Shown here piece by piece: positions 38,029 through 46,100 of a stretch of 64,000 nt of DNA. This DNA comes from Aliivibrio salmonicida LFI1238. GTDB taxonomy: Bacteria; Pseudomonadota; Gammaproteobacteria; Enterobacterales; Vibrionaceae. The stretch is from contig NC_011312.1 of assembly GCF_000196495.1 (NCBI RefSeq), positions 2,604,001 through 2,668,000 of the forward strand. Direction: 5' to 3'. A program made the position numbers and the translations under genes. Below the pieces are notes generated by a model, which did no database searches, was not told the DNA's origin, and saw only the letters and a list, made by a program, of their open reading frames with translations. Numbering within the stretch: position 1 is the first letter of the stretch; every line of letters begins with the position of its first letter.

Positions 38029-39029
38029 ACCTGAATTCTGGATAAGGCTGAACTAATTGCCCACCTAACGATCAGATCTTTCGACCAAGAATTATTTGAA
38101 CGTATTTTAAAAGGTGGGCAAGATGAATAAATTAGTTGATATATTTTGTGATGTCGATGATTTTTGTTATCAATTCTTATCTCAATGGGAAAAATACCTT
38201 GTTGAGGCTAGTGAGAGAAAAAGAAAACGTCAGTCAGTAATGTCTACTAGTGAATGTATGACTATTGTCATCGCTTTTCATCAATCAAATCATAGAGATT
38301 TCAAGAACTTCTATATCGGGTTAGTTCATCAATATTGGAAAGGATACTTTCCAAATTTACTTAGCTACACTCGATTTGTGAGCAAAATGCCTAGCCTAAT
38401 CGCCCCAATGTGTGCCTATTTTCAATCTATCAAAGGTAAGCCGACTGGCATTGCTTTTGTTGACTCCACGAGTCTTAAAGTATGCCATAACATTCGAATT
38501 CCTCGCCATAAAGTCTTTGATGGTGTTGCGAAAAGAGGAAAAGGTACCATGGGATGGTTTTTCGGCTTCAAACTTCATTTATTGATTAACCATCTTGGAG
38601 AAATTATTTCGCTGAAAATCACAGCTAGCAATGTAAATGATAGGACTCCTGTACCTGATTTATGCAAAGAACTCTCGGGGAAATTGTACGCTGATAAAGG
38701 GTACATAGGTAAAAAGTTGAGTGAGAGCTTAAAGAACTCTGATGTCGATTTAGTGACTACCTCGCGAAAAAACATGAAAGCAAAAGAGATAAGTGCTTTT
38801 GATAAGGCTATGTTATCAAAGAGATACATTATCGAAACGATAAATGACCAATTGAAGAATATCTCTCAAATTGAACATAGCCGTCATCGTAGCGTGACTG
38901 GTTTCATGCTAAATGTAATTTCAGGCGTTGTGGCTTATTGTTTAAAAAAACAAAAGCCACGAATTAAGCTATCAGAATGTGAATTTGAACTAATCCTCGC
39001 TTAAAGCATGTTTTATCCAGAATTCAGGT
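38029..39029 (+). mobile_element. IS982-family insertion sequence
   Basis: A 1001-bp element with inverted ends ACCTGAATTCTGGATAA, flanked by the 6-bp direct repeat TAACTA (38023-38028 and 39030-39035). Ends starting AC and a duplication of this size fit IS982. Apparently intact and therefore perhaps recent. Confidence 0.92.
38123..39004 (+). CDS. IS982-family transposase
   Basis: A 293-residue DDE transposase, complete. N-terminus MNKLVDIFCDVDDFCYQFLSQWEKYL is typical of the family. The catalytic acids are in IAFVDSTSLKVC, KLYADKGYIGKKL and the late Glu in KRYIIETINDQLKN. The ATG at 38123 has AAGGTGG upstream; an in-frame GTG at 38114 is less likely. Confidence 0.94.
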   Translation: MNKLVDIFCDVDDFCYQFLSQWEKYLVEASERKRKRQSVMSTSECMTIVIAFHQSNHRDFKNFYIGLVHQYWKGYFPNLLSYTRFVSKMPSLIAPMCAYFQSIKGKPTGIAFVDSTSLKVCHNIRIPRHKVFDGVAKRGKGTMGWFFGFKLHLLINHLGEIISLKITASNVNDRTPVPDLCKELSGKLYADKGYIGKKLSESLKNSDVDLVTTSRKNMKAKEISAFDKAMLSKRYIIETINDQLKNISQIEHSRHRSVTGFMLNVISGVVAYCLKKQKPRIKLSECEFELILA

Positions 39030-39482
39030 TAACTATTTAACCGCTTATTAGCGTAGGCTTCTATTTGTTTTTTTGTATGCACCTCAGTTGAAAACTGATT
39101 CAAACGACTGGCCACTCTCGCCATATCTGACCATATAGCGGATGAGTATTTCGGATCCATCGTTTGACGATACATACGCAATCCATAATGACCCGCTTTA
39201 AATGCCGGCAACGTATAGAGTTGGCTTTCATAAGTATGGCGAATAGAGGCGGCATCTTGCTCAAAACTGGGCGTTGTTCTCCCACCTTCCATAATTTCAG
39301 CTTGAGTGCACGCTGAACTCAATAGCAATGCAATTAATAATAAAAATTTTGCTTTGAATAACTCCATACATCCTCTCTTAAATATAAGACACTCAAACCT
39401 AATTGATTAGATAATAAACGAAAAGTATAAAGCACCGTAAAAAATGAGTAAAGAATCAGTAAAAAGGAAATGTTTGAGATAC

Positions 39483-39523
39483 AAAAAAAGCCTAATAATA
39501 CAAGATAAGTATCATTAGGCTTT
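39483..39523 (-). terminator. Terminator downstream of dnaJ
   Basis: The stem AAAGCCTAATgATAC / GTATtATTAGGCTTT (minus strand, one mismatch) is followed by a T run, 26 bases after the dnaJ stop. Confidence 0.85.
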
Positions 39524-39548
39524 GATAGCGATTGAAGAAATAACGGAT

Positions 39549-40691
39549 TTATTTAGTTAAATCATCAAAGAAGTTCTTAACACCAGATAAGAAACCTTCT
39601 GATTTAGGATTGTGCTTCTTCGCATCTTTCCCATCAAATGATTCTTGGAATTCTTTAAGTAGCTCTCTTTGGCGTTTCGTTAATTTAACTGGAGTTTCAA
39701 CAATTAACTTAACGATTAAGTCACCCGCACTGTGAGTACGAACACCTTTAACCCCTTTACCACGCATACGGAACATACGGCCCGTTTGTGTTTCTAGTGG
39801 TACTTTTAGGCTTACACGCCCATCAAGTGTAGGGACTTCAACTTCACCACCTAACGCAGCCATCGTAAAGCTTACTGGCACTTCACAGTATAAGTTGTTA
39901 CCGTCACGATCAAAGATATTGTGTTCTTTTACATGAACTTGTACGTATAGATCGCCTGCTGGAGCGCCGTGCTCTCCGGCTTCGCCTTCACCAGATAAAC
40001 GAATGCGATCGCCCGTATCTACACCAGAAGGAATCTTAACGTTAAGTGTTTTTGTCTTTTGTACTCGACCATCGCCATGACAAGAATTACATGGGTCTTT
40101 AATGATCTTACCTTTACCATGACAAGTAGGACATGCCTGCTGCACAGCAAAGAAGCCTTGACGCATTTGAACTTGGCCTTGACCATGACACGTGCTACAA
40201 GTTGTTGAAGAAGTCCCTTTTTTAGCGCCCGTTCCATCACATGGTTCACAGGCCGCTAACGTTGGAATTTCAATGTCTTTCTCACAACCACGAACCGCTT
40301 CTTCTAGCGTAAGTTCCATGTTGTAACGTAAATCTGAACCACGTTGTGCACGTTGCTGACCGCCACGACGGCCACCACCAAAAATATCACCAAACACATC
40401 GCCAAAAATATCGCCAAAGTCACCTTGACCGCCGCCAAAGCCGCCGCCACCACCCATACCACCTTGTTCAAAAGCCGCATGACCGTATTGATCATATGCC
40501 GCACGCTTTTGAGCATCAGTTAGGATTTCATACGCAACTTTTACTTCTTTAAACTTTTCTGGCGCAGTTTCATCACCCTGATTACGGTCTGGATGGAATT
40601 TCATTGCTAGACGTTTATAGGCTTTCTTTATATCACGCTCAGAAGCATCACGGCTAACACCTAATACTTCATAAAAATCACGTTTAGACAT
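39549..40691 (-). CDS. dnaJ: Chaperone protein DnaJ
   Basis: Hsp40 co-chaperone that loads substrates on DnaK and triggers its ATPase, 380 residues. The J domain carries His33-Pro34-Asp35 (KFHPDRN), then a Gly-rich linker (GGMGGGGGFGGGQGDFGDIFGD). Four zinc-binding repeats follow: CEPCDGTG, CSTCHGQG, CPTCHGKG and CNSCHGDG. The C-terminal substrate domain includes GDLYVQVHVKEHNIFDRDGNNLYC. It is separated from dnaK by 318 bases with three inverted repeats. Confidence 0.98.
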   Translation of the reverse strand: MSKRDFYEVLGVSRDASERDIKKAYKRLAMKFHPDRNQGDETAPEKFKEVKVAYEILTDAQKRAAYDQYGHAAFEQGGMGGGGGFGGGQGDFGDIFGDVFGDIFGGGRRGGQQRAQRGSDLRYNMELTLEEAVRGCEKDIEIPTLAACEPCDGTGAKKGTSSTTCSTCHGQGQVQMRQGFFAVQQACPTCHGKGKIIKDPCNSCHGDGRVQKTKTLNVKIPSGVDTGDRIRLSGEGEAGEHGAPAGDLYVQVHVKEHNIFDRDGNNLYCEVPVSFTMAALGGEVEVPTLDGRVSLKVPLETQTGRMFRMRGKGVKGVRTHSAGDLIVKLIVETPVKLTKRQRELLKEFQESFDGKDAKKHNPKSEGFLSGVKNFFDDLTK

Positions 40692-40746
40692 GCTTTGGTC
40701 ACCAATTCTTTTGATACTGCCGGCAGTGACACCGTCAGTATGAGTT

Positions 40747-40795
40747 CAATCTAGATAATCAGGTTCAACGTTCGAGAATGATTATCTAGATTGAC
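40747..40795 (-). repeat. 16-bp perfect inverted repeat before dnaJ
   Basis: TCAATCTAGATAATCA at 40747-40762 and its exact complement at 40780-40795 enclose a 17-base loop, about 55 bases upstream of the dnaJ start. Confidence 0.85.
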
Positions 40796-40810
40796 CTATT
40801 AATTACGAAT

Positions 40811-40844
40811 TTGCGGGCGGTAGAGAAAACTCCAACGCCCGCAA
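40811..40844 (-). repeat. 9-bp perfect inverted repeat
   Basis: TTGCGGGCG and CGCCCGCAA enclose a 16-base loop. The GC-rich stem could halt RNA polymerase or a nuclease. Confidence 0.75.
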
Positions 40845-40912
40845 TATATTTTCAACGAAGAATTCTAATAAAAAACATCAGTTTCTAATTAGAAATAATT
40901 GTTGATTTATAA

Positions 40913-40996
40913 GCTAGAAAGTTTGAGTCCAAGGAGGAAGCGCAGAGTTTGCGAACGCAAATGAGCACTTCCGACACAGGAATCGAGCTTTCTAGC
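40913..40996 (-). repeat. 84-bp nested palindromic element
   Basis: The outer arms start and end GCTAGAAAG / CTTTCTAGC, an inner pair is GGAAGcGC / GCaCTTCC, and the centre is TTTGCGAACGCAAA. This gives one long, mostly paired hairpin just after dnaK. It resembles an intergenic palindromic repeat family; I cannot see a second copy in this window. Confidence 0.7.
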
Positions 40997-41009
40997 GACT
41001 AAATCTCAA

Positions 41010-42911
41010 TTATTTGTCTTTAACTTCTTCAAATTCAGCGTCTACTACATCATCTTCTTGCTTAGGTTGCTCACCTGCGTCAGCACCTTGTGCTTGCGCT
41101 TTCTGTTGAGCGATTTCCATTAGCTTTTGTGCTGCTTGCATTAGCTCTTGAGTTTTCGCATCGATTACTTCTTTATCATCGCCTGACTTAACGTCTTCTA
41201 GTGCTTTGATTGCTGCTTCGATTTTTTCTTTCTCGTCAGCTGGAAGTGCATCGCCTGCTTCTTCAATTTGTTTCTTAGTACCGTGAATCATTTGGTCAGC
41301 TTGGTTACGAGCAACAACTAATTCTTCGAACTTTTTGTCCGCGTCTTTATTCGCTTCTGCTTCTTGTACCATTGCTTCGATTTCTTCAGGAGTTAAACCA
41401 CCTGATGCTTGGATAGTGATCTTCTGCTCTTTACCAGTCGATTTATCTTTCGCAGATACGTTTAGGATACCATCAGCATCTAGATCGAAAGTTACTTCGA
41501 TTTGTGGCATGCCACGTGGTGCTGCTTGAATACCTTCTAGGTTAAATTGACCTAGAGATTTGTTGTATGTCGCTTGCTTACGCTCACCTTGAAGTACGTG
41601 GATAGTTACCGCACTTTGGTTATCTTCAGCTGTAGAGAACGTTTGATCCGCTTTTGTTGGGATCGTTGTGTTCTTCTCGATTAGTTTAGTCATAACACCA
41701 CCCATCGTTTCGATACCGAAAGACAGAGGAGTTACATCTAGAAGAAGTACATCTTTAACATCACCAGACAATACGCCACCTTGAACTGCAGCACCCATTG
41801 CTACTGCTTCATCAGGGTTAACGTCACGGCGAGCTTCTTTACCGAAGAACTCAGCAACTTTAGCTTGAACCATAGGCATACGCGTTTGGCCACCAACTAG
41901 GATAACGTCAGTGATTTCGTTTACCGATAAATCTGCATCCGCTAGAGCAACTTTAAGAGGCTCAAGAGTACGAACAACTAAGTCTTCAACTAAAGATTCT
42001 AGTTTTGCACGTGTTACTTTAACGTTCATGTGCTTAGGACCAGTTGCATCAGCAGTAACGTAAGGAAGGTTTACGTCAGTTTGTTGAGCTGAAGACAATT
42101 CAATCTTCGCTTTTTCTGCTGCTTCTTTAACACGTTGCATAGCAAGTGGATCAGTTTTAAGGTTAATACCTTGTTCTTTTTTGAACTCGTCAACTAAGAA
42201 ATTGATCATACGGTTATCGAAATCTTCACCACCTAGGTGAGTATCGCCGTTTGTAGCAAGAACTTCGAAAGTTTGCTCGCCATCAACGTTGTCGATTTCA
42301 ATAATTGAAATATCGAAGGTACCACCACCAAGGTCGTATACTGCGATAGTGCGATCGCCGCCTTTCTTATCAAGACCGTAAGCTAGCGCTGCTGCTGTTG
42401 GTTCATTGATGATACGTTTAACATCAAGACCCGCAATACGACCCGCATCTTTCGTTGCTTGACGTTGAGCATCGTTAAAGTAAGCAGGTACAGTTACTAC
42501 TGCGCCAGTCACTTCTTCGCCTAGGAAATCTTCAGCTGTTTTCTTCATTTTCTTAAGAATTTCAGCAGACACTTGAGGAGCAGCCATTTTTTGGCCTCGT
42601 GCTTCAACCCATGCATCGCCATTATCAGCTTTGATAATTTTGTATGGCATAATTTCGATATCACGTTGAACTTCTTCGTCTTCAAAACGACGACCGATCA
42701 GACGCTTAATCGCAAATAATGTATTTTGTGGGTTAGTAATTGCTTGACGCTTAGCTGGCTGACCTACAAGAGTTTCGCCATCAGTGTATGCAACTACCGA
42801 TGCAGTTGTGCGTTCGCCTTCTGCATTCTCTAAAATACGTGGCGTATCGCCATCTAGAACAGCAACACAAGAGTTAGTAGTACCTAAGTCAATACCAATG
42901 ATCTTACCCAT
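41010..42911 (-). CDS. dnaK: Chaperone protein DnaK (Hsp70)
   Basis: Main Hsp70, 633 residues. The ATPase start GKIIGIDLGTTNSCVAVLDG, phosphate motif VYDLGGGTFDISIIEI and adenosine motif DVILVGGQTRMPMVQ are clear. The linker DVLLLDVTPLSFGIETMGG leads into the substrate domain, and the tail ends with the gammaproteobacterial motif DDVVDAEFEEVKDK. A sigma-32 promoter lies about 90 bases upstream. GGAG precedes the ATG. Confidence 0.99.
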   Translation of the reverse strand: MGKIIGIDLGTTNSCVAVLDGDTPRILENAEGERTTASVVAYTDGETLVGQPAKRQAITNPQNTLFAIKRLIGRRFEDEEVQRDIEIMPYKIIKADNGDAWVEARGQKMAAPQVSAEILKKMKKTAEDFLGEEVTGAVVTVPAYFNDAQRQATKDAGRIAGLDVKRIINEPTAAALAYGLDKKGGDRTIAVYDLGGGTFDISIIEIDNVDGEQTFEVLATNGDTHLGGEDFDNRMINFLVDEFKKEQGINLKTDPLAMQRVKEAAEKAKIELSSAQQTDVNLPYVTADATGPKHMNVKVTRAKLESLVEDLVVRTLEPLKVALADADLSVNEITDVILVGGQTRMPMVQAKVAEFFGKEARRDVNPDEAVAMGAAVQGGVLSGDVKDVLLLDVTPLSFGIETMGGVMTKLIEKNTTIPTKADQTFSTAEDNQSAVTIHVLQGERKQATYNKSLGQFNLEGIQAAPRGMPQIEVTFDLDADGILNVSAKDKSTGKEQKITIQASGGLTPEEIEAMVQEAEANKDADKKFEELVVARNQADQMIHGTKKQIEEAGDALPADEKEKIEAAIKALEDVKSGDDKEVIDAKTQELMQAAQKLMEIAQQKAQAQGADAGEQPKQEDDVVDAEFEEVKDK

Positions 42912-43000
42912 CAGGTTATCTCCAATTTATCTATTTAAACTTACTCAAAACAACTTGAGTAAAGGTTGGGACTGAATCCCATAATTCATTCTATGACTAA

Positions 43001-43029
43001 TAAATAAGGGCGTGAAATCACAATTCAAG
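43001..43029 (-). promoter_or_regulatory. Sigma-32 heat-shock promoter of dnaK
   Basis: On the minus strand CTTGAA is followed after 13 bases by CCCTTATTTA, close to the sigma-32 consensus CTTGAA / CCCCAT-T. Confidence 0.8.
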
Positions 43030-43069
43030 GGAAAAAATAAAAAAAGTGTCATTTATTTTAAAAATAAAC

Positions 43070-43097
43070 AAAAAAGCCTAGCAATTAGGCTAGGCTC
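43070..43097 (-). terminator. Terminator of the secreted-protein gene upstream of dnaK
   Basis: On the minus strand AGCCTAGC / GCTAGGCT with a six-base loop is followed by a T run, about 65 bases after the stop at 43163. Confidence 0.8.
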
Positions 43098-43162
43098 TTA
43101 TTCTTATCAGCTCTTCTTTAAAAAGAACGCTCTCTTACAAAAGAATCAAGACTCATTTTATT

Positions 43163-44098
43163 TTAATGATCATAAAAACTCACAGGGGGTGGGTTCTCAT
43201 ACCATTCATCTTTTGTTAAATAGGTTTTTCCTCCTGCTTTCACATAAGGGCTATTCTTATCAACAATTGACAAATTTTCTGGAGCCACGGTCCCCATATA
43301 ATACCAAGTCGGCGTCGTTGTTAAATACTGAAAACGGCTTCCTCCTGCACCTGGTAGATAATTAGCGTTTGATAAATCACCATGTGATACTGACGTATTT
43401 ACCGTTGGATAATAATCAGCCCCCGTGCTTATTAATATTTTTGCCTCTTCATTGTCTTTTTTGTTGTTTTCATTATCTGTAACCAACCAAGCTTGGATTC
43501 GAACAAAAGCAGCAACGACATTTTCACCATCGATAGAAACTTTACTTGTTCCCCCATGAAGTGGATAATGCTTACTATGAATCTTGTATTCTTTGATACC
43601 AGAATCAGAACGACGATACGGAACATCTTCTATGTATTTAATTATATAATGAGAATAATAAGCCGCCCAAGAAATAGGCTGTTTATCCTCAGTGGTATTT
43701 ACCCATTCCGCAGTAGATGGATTCATACTTCCATCAACCGAACGTAATAACCAAATGTCAGTATCACCGATCGCGATACGAACATTTGTCGCCTTATTCT
43801 CTTGCGCTTCAAATACCGTAAACCATTGAGTCATTCCACTCCAATAATCAGACGTCGTAATACTTTTATCTACGATTTCATTAGCCCAATAAGATGGCGC
43901 CGCATCCCCTCTAGGAACCCCTTGTACAATCGTAGCTCCATGAGCCCAAGCAGAAGTTAAAGGAGCATCATATAACAACGCATCATTAGGCAGTGCCATT
44001 GAAGCGTACGTTTCAGAAGCGACAACATGTGCAGCCAGACTAAAAGGGGCATACAAGCATAAGGCGCTACAAAATAGCGACAGTGATTTTAATTTCAT
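43163..44098 (-). CDS. Secreted protein of unknown function
   Basis: A 311-residue protein I do not recognise. The signal peptide MKLKSLSLFCSALCLYAPFSLAAH is clear. The mature part is rich in Trp, Tyr, Asp and Asn (DYWSGMTQWFTVFEA, DTDIWLLRSVDG, ISWAAYYSHYIIKYIED, RFQYLTTTPTWYYMGTV), as in beta-rich extracellular or carbohydrate-related domains. No Cys pair or enzyme motif is visible in the mature region. I use the ATG at 44098 (GGAAG upstream); an ATG four codons earlier lacks a ribosome site. It has its own terminator and sits between grpE and dnaK. Confidence 0.7.
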   Translation of the reverse strand: MKLKSLSLFCSALCLYAPFSLAAHVVASETYASMALPNDALLYDAPLTSAWAHGATIVQGVPRGDAAPSYWANEIVDKSITTSDYWSGMTQWFTVFEAQENKATNVRIAIGDTDIWLLRSVDGSMNPSTAEWVNTTEDKQPISWAAYYSHYIIKYIEDVPYRRSDSGIKEYKIHSKHYPLHGGTSKVSIDGENVVAAFVRIQAWLVTDNENNKKDNEEAKILISTGADYYPTVNTSVSHGDLSNANYLPGAGGSRFQYLTTTPTWYYMGTVAPENLSIVDKNSPYVKAGGKTYLTKDEWYENPPPVSFYDH

Positions 44099-44263
44099 AT
44101 TTACTTCCATTAACGAAACTCATTACATCCATGATGATTAAAATGTAGTAAAAAACAAAATAAATAACGACTCTCCATAAGGGCTACATCTCAAGCTTTG
44201 ACGTTCGTTCCTTATTTTTAAGACTTATTCCCAAAACAAAGACTTAGCATCTTAAAGCAGAGA

Positions 44264-44296
44264 CAAAAAAAGCGGTACCATCGCTGGTACCGCTTA
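44264..44296 (-). terminator. Terminator downstream of grpE
   Basis: The stem AAGCGGTACC / GGTACCGCTT with a six-base loop is followed by a T run on the minus strand, about 35 bases after the grpE stop. Confidence 0.88.
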
Positions 44297-44329
44297 ATTT
44301 AAATTAACTTAATAAATCAAAAAAATTGA

Positions 44330-44914
44330 TTATTGAGCAACCATAACCATTGCAGGACGAATAACTTGCTCATTTAATGAGTAGCCTTTCTGCATTACAA
44401 CCATTACGGTGTTTGATTCATGATCTGGACTTGCTTGCATACCAATGGCTTGGTGATGCTCAGGATTAAAGGTTTCACCCACTGGGTTAATCACTGTTAG
44501 ACCAAATTTTTCGATTGTTGAAATAAACGTTTGTAATGTAAGTTCAACACCTTCAAGCAACACTTTTGCCGCTTCGTTTTCTTTATCTCCGCTTTCTAGA
44601 GCACGCTCTAGATTGTCGATAACAGGCAGTAGTTCACCAGCAAATTTCTTCAGTGCGTATTTACGCGCTTTATCAATATCACCTTCAGCACGACGACGAA
44701 CATTTTGCTCTTCAGCTTTCGCTCGTAAAACCGCATCTTGTTGTTCTTTAAGCTGCGCTTGGCTTGCAAGTAATGCCGCTTCTAATTCTGCAATTTTAGC
44801 GTCTTGGCTTTCTTCCATAGATTCGTTCCACTCAACATCGGCTTCAGTACCAATAGCTTCGATTTGATCTTCAACTACGATTTCTTCGTTTACTTTTTTT
44901 TCTTCGTTATTCAT
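44330..44914 (-). CDS. grpE: Nucleotide exchange factor GrpE
   Basis: Dimeric co-chaperone that drives ADP release from DnaK, 194 residues from the chosen start. The long acidic coiled coil (AKIAELEAALLASQAQLKEQQDAVLRAKAEEQNVRRR in part) leads to the family signature region VINPVGETFNPEHHQAIGMQ and VMQKGYSLNEQVIRPAMVMVA. I take the ATG at 44914 because GGAG stands eight bases upstream and MNNEEKKVNEE lines up with other vibrio GrpE proteins. The ATG at 44947 would add 11 residues. Confidence 0.96.
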   Translation of the reverse strand: MNNEEKKVNEEIVVEDQIEAIGTEADVEWNESMEESQDAKIAELEAALLASQAQLKEQQDAVLRAKAEEQNVRRRAEGDIDKARKYALKKFAGELLPVIDNLERALESGDKENEAAKVLLEGVELTLQTFISTIEKFGLTVINPVGETFNPEHHQAIGMQASPDHESNTVMVVMQKGYSLNEQVIRPAMVMVAQ

Positions 44915-45005
44915 TTTTGCTTCTCCAGAAGACTGCTGATTAGCCATAAAGCGATCTTAATACAAACCAAGGCGACGCTCTACAAGCAAATTAAAACTTT
45001 GTCAT

Positions 45006-45036
45006 TATTATGGGGACTAAATAAAGCGATTCAAGC
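45006..45036 (-). promoter_or_regulatory. Sigma-32 heat-shock promoter of grpE
   Basis: On the minus strand CTTGAA, 14 bases, then CCCCATAAT, a near-perfect sigma-32 promoter. It lies about 90 bases upstream of the grpE start and overlaps the divergent nadK control region. Confidence 0.88.
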
Positions 45037-45088
45037 ATAATAGTATTAATTGTAACATTTGTTCCCCATTTAATGATGGATGATGGAT

Positions 45089-45973
45089 ATGAAAACAGCT
45101 TTTAACGTTATAGCAATCATTGGTAAACCTAGAGACCCTAATGCCATAAAAACGCATTTAGCCTTATACGATTGGCTTACTGAGCTAAATTATACGGTTT
45201 TATTGGATGAGCGTTTACGTGAAGCTCTGCCTACTATACCTGATGAATGCTTTAACCATCTTCCTAAACTTGGTGAGTTAGCCGATCTTGCAATTGTTGT
45301 TGGTGGTGATGGGAACATGCTCGGCGCGGCACGTGTATTATCACGCTTTGATATTTCCGTTATTGGCGTAAATAGAGGGAACCTTGGGTTTTTAACCGAT
45401 CTTGACCCTGATAATTTTAAAGAGCCATTAACTGAAGTATTAAATGGCGAATTCATAAAAGAAGAACGTTTCTTACTTGAATCTGAAGTTCACCGCCATG
45501 GACAATTAAAAAGTCACAATTCAGCGTTTAATGAAGTTGTCCTTCACCCTGGACAAGTGGCACATATGATTGAATTTGAAGTCTATATTGATGATAGCTT
45601 TGCGTTCTCTCAACGCTCTGATGGCTTGATTATTTCAACCCCAACAGGATCAACCGCTTATTCTTTGTCTGGCGGTGGTCCAATCCTTTCTCCTAATTTA
45701 AATGCCATTTCAATTGTTCCTATGTTTCCACATACGCTTTCAAGTCGACCTTTAGTCGTTGAGGGAGGCCGCCATATTAAATTATTAGTTTCCCCAGATA
45801 ATCGCAGTTCACTTGAAGTCAGTTGTGATGGACAAGTCTCTTTACCAGTTAGCCCAGGTGACGAAGTTCATATTTTCCAAAGCCCAGGCAAGTTGCAACT
45901 TATCCACCCCAAAGATTATATCTACTATCATGTACTTAGAAATAAGTTAGGCTGGTCTAGTAAGCTTTTCTAA
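45089..45973 (+). CDS. nadK: NAD kinase
   Basis: Phosphorylates NAD to NADP, 294 residues. Motifs are GGDGNMLGAARVL (with the GGDG loop), VNRGNLGFLTDL, QRSDGLIISTPTGSTAYSLSGGGPI and the end VLRNKLGWSSKLF. Of three nearby ATG codons (45080, 45083, 45089) I use the last, because MKTAFNVIAIIGKPRD lines up with the vibrio family start. Divergent from grpE and upstream of recN, a standard gammaproteobacterial arrangement. Confidence 0.97.
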   Translation: MKTAFNVIAIIGKPRDPNAIKTHLALYDWLTELNYTVLLDERLREALPTIPDECFNHLPKLGELADLAIVVGGDGNMLGAARVLSRFDISVIGVNRGNLGFLTDLDPDNFKEPLTEVLNGEFIKEERFLLESEVHRHGQLKSHNSAFNEVVLHPGQVAHMIEFEVYIDDSFAFSQRSDGLIISTPTGSTAYSLSGGGPILSPNLNAISIVPMFPHTLSSRPLVVEGGRHIKLLVSPDNRSSLEVSCDGQVSLPVSPGDEVHIFQSPGKLQLIHPKDYIYYHVLRNKLGWSSKLF

Positions 45974-46023
45974 AAACCATAATCTTAAATCATAAGCGAT
46001 TCACAAAAAATTCAAATAAACTT

Positions 46024-46065
46024 TACTGTATAAAGAAACAGTATATACTGTTTCTTTATACAGTA
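46024..46065. promoter_or_regulatory. Two LexA boxes forming a perfect 42-bp palindrome before recN
   Basis: Box 1 (46024-46043) is TACTGTATAAAGAAACAGTA and box 2 (46046-46065) is its exact reverse complement. Both fit CTGT-N8-ACAG. With the TA between them the whole 42 bp is one perfect palindrome. It lies 36-77 bases before the recN start. Confidence 0.93.
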
Positions 46066-46100
46066 CTTTAGTGTTATTTAAATTTCGTAGAGAATGGCTT

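Larger units (their letters stand above)
37266..39367 (-). pseudogene. Putative lipoprotein (possibly DUF3541), split by IS982
   Basis: The N-terminal piece (39367 to 39030) starts MELFKAKFLLLIALLLSSACTQAE, a lipoprotein signal with Cys at residue 20. The C-terminal piece runs to 37266. Removing the IS982 element and one copy of the 6-bp duplication TAACTA joins KRLNS to YIDESDSRS in frame, giving exactly 365 codons, so the insertion is the only visible lesion. The mature part is helical with no catalytic motif I recognise; it resembles DUF3541 proteins of vibrios, from memory. The C-terminal piece could still be translated from an internal Met, but without an export signal. Confidence 0.85.
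40692..41009 (-). other. dnaK-dnaJ spacer with three inverted repeats
   Basis: This 318-base gap has no gene. In transcription order after dnaK it holds an 84-bp nested palindromic element (40913-40996), a nine-pair stem (40811-40819 with 40836-40844) and a perfect 16-pair stem (40747-40762 with 40780-40795). Such structure inside a chaperone operon suggests control of RNA decay or partial termination. Confidence 0.7.

Noticed and set aside
38114..38122. GTG start for the IS982 transposase
   Set aside because: The ATG three codons later sits at the right distance from AAGGTGG, while the GTG overlaps that ribosome site.
40913..40996. The 84-bp palindrome as a MITE
   Set aside because: No target duplication is visible at its edges and no second copy lies in the window, so a mobile origin cannot be supported.
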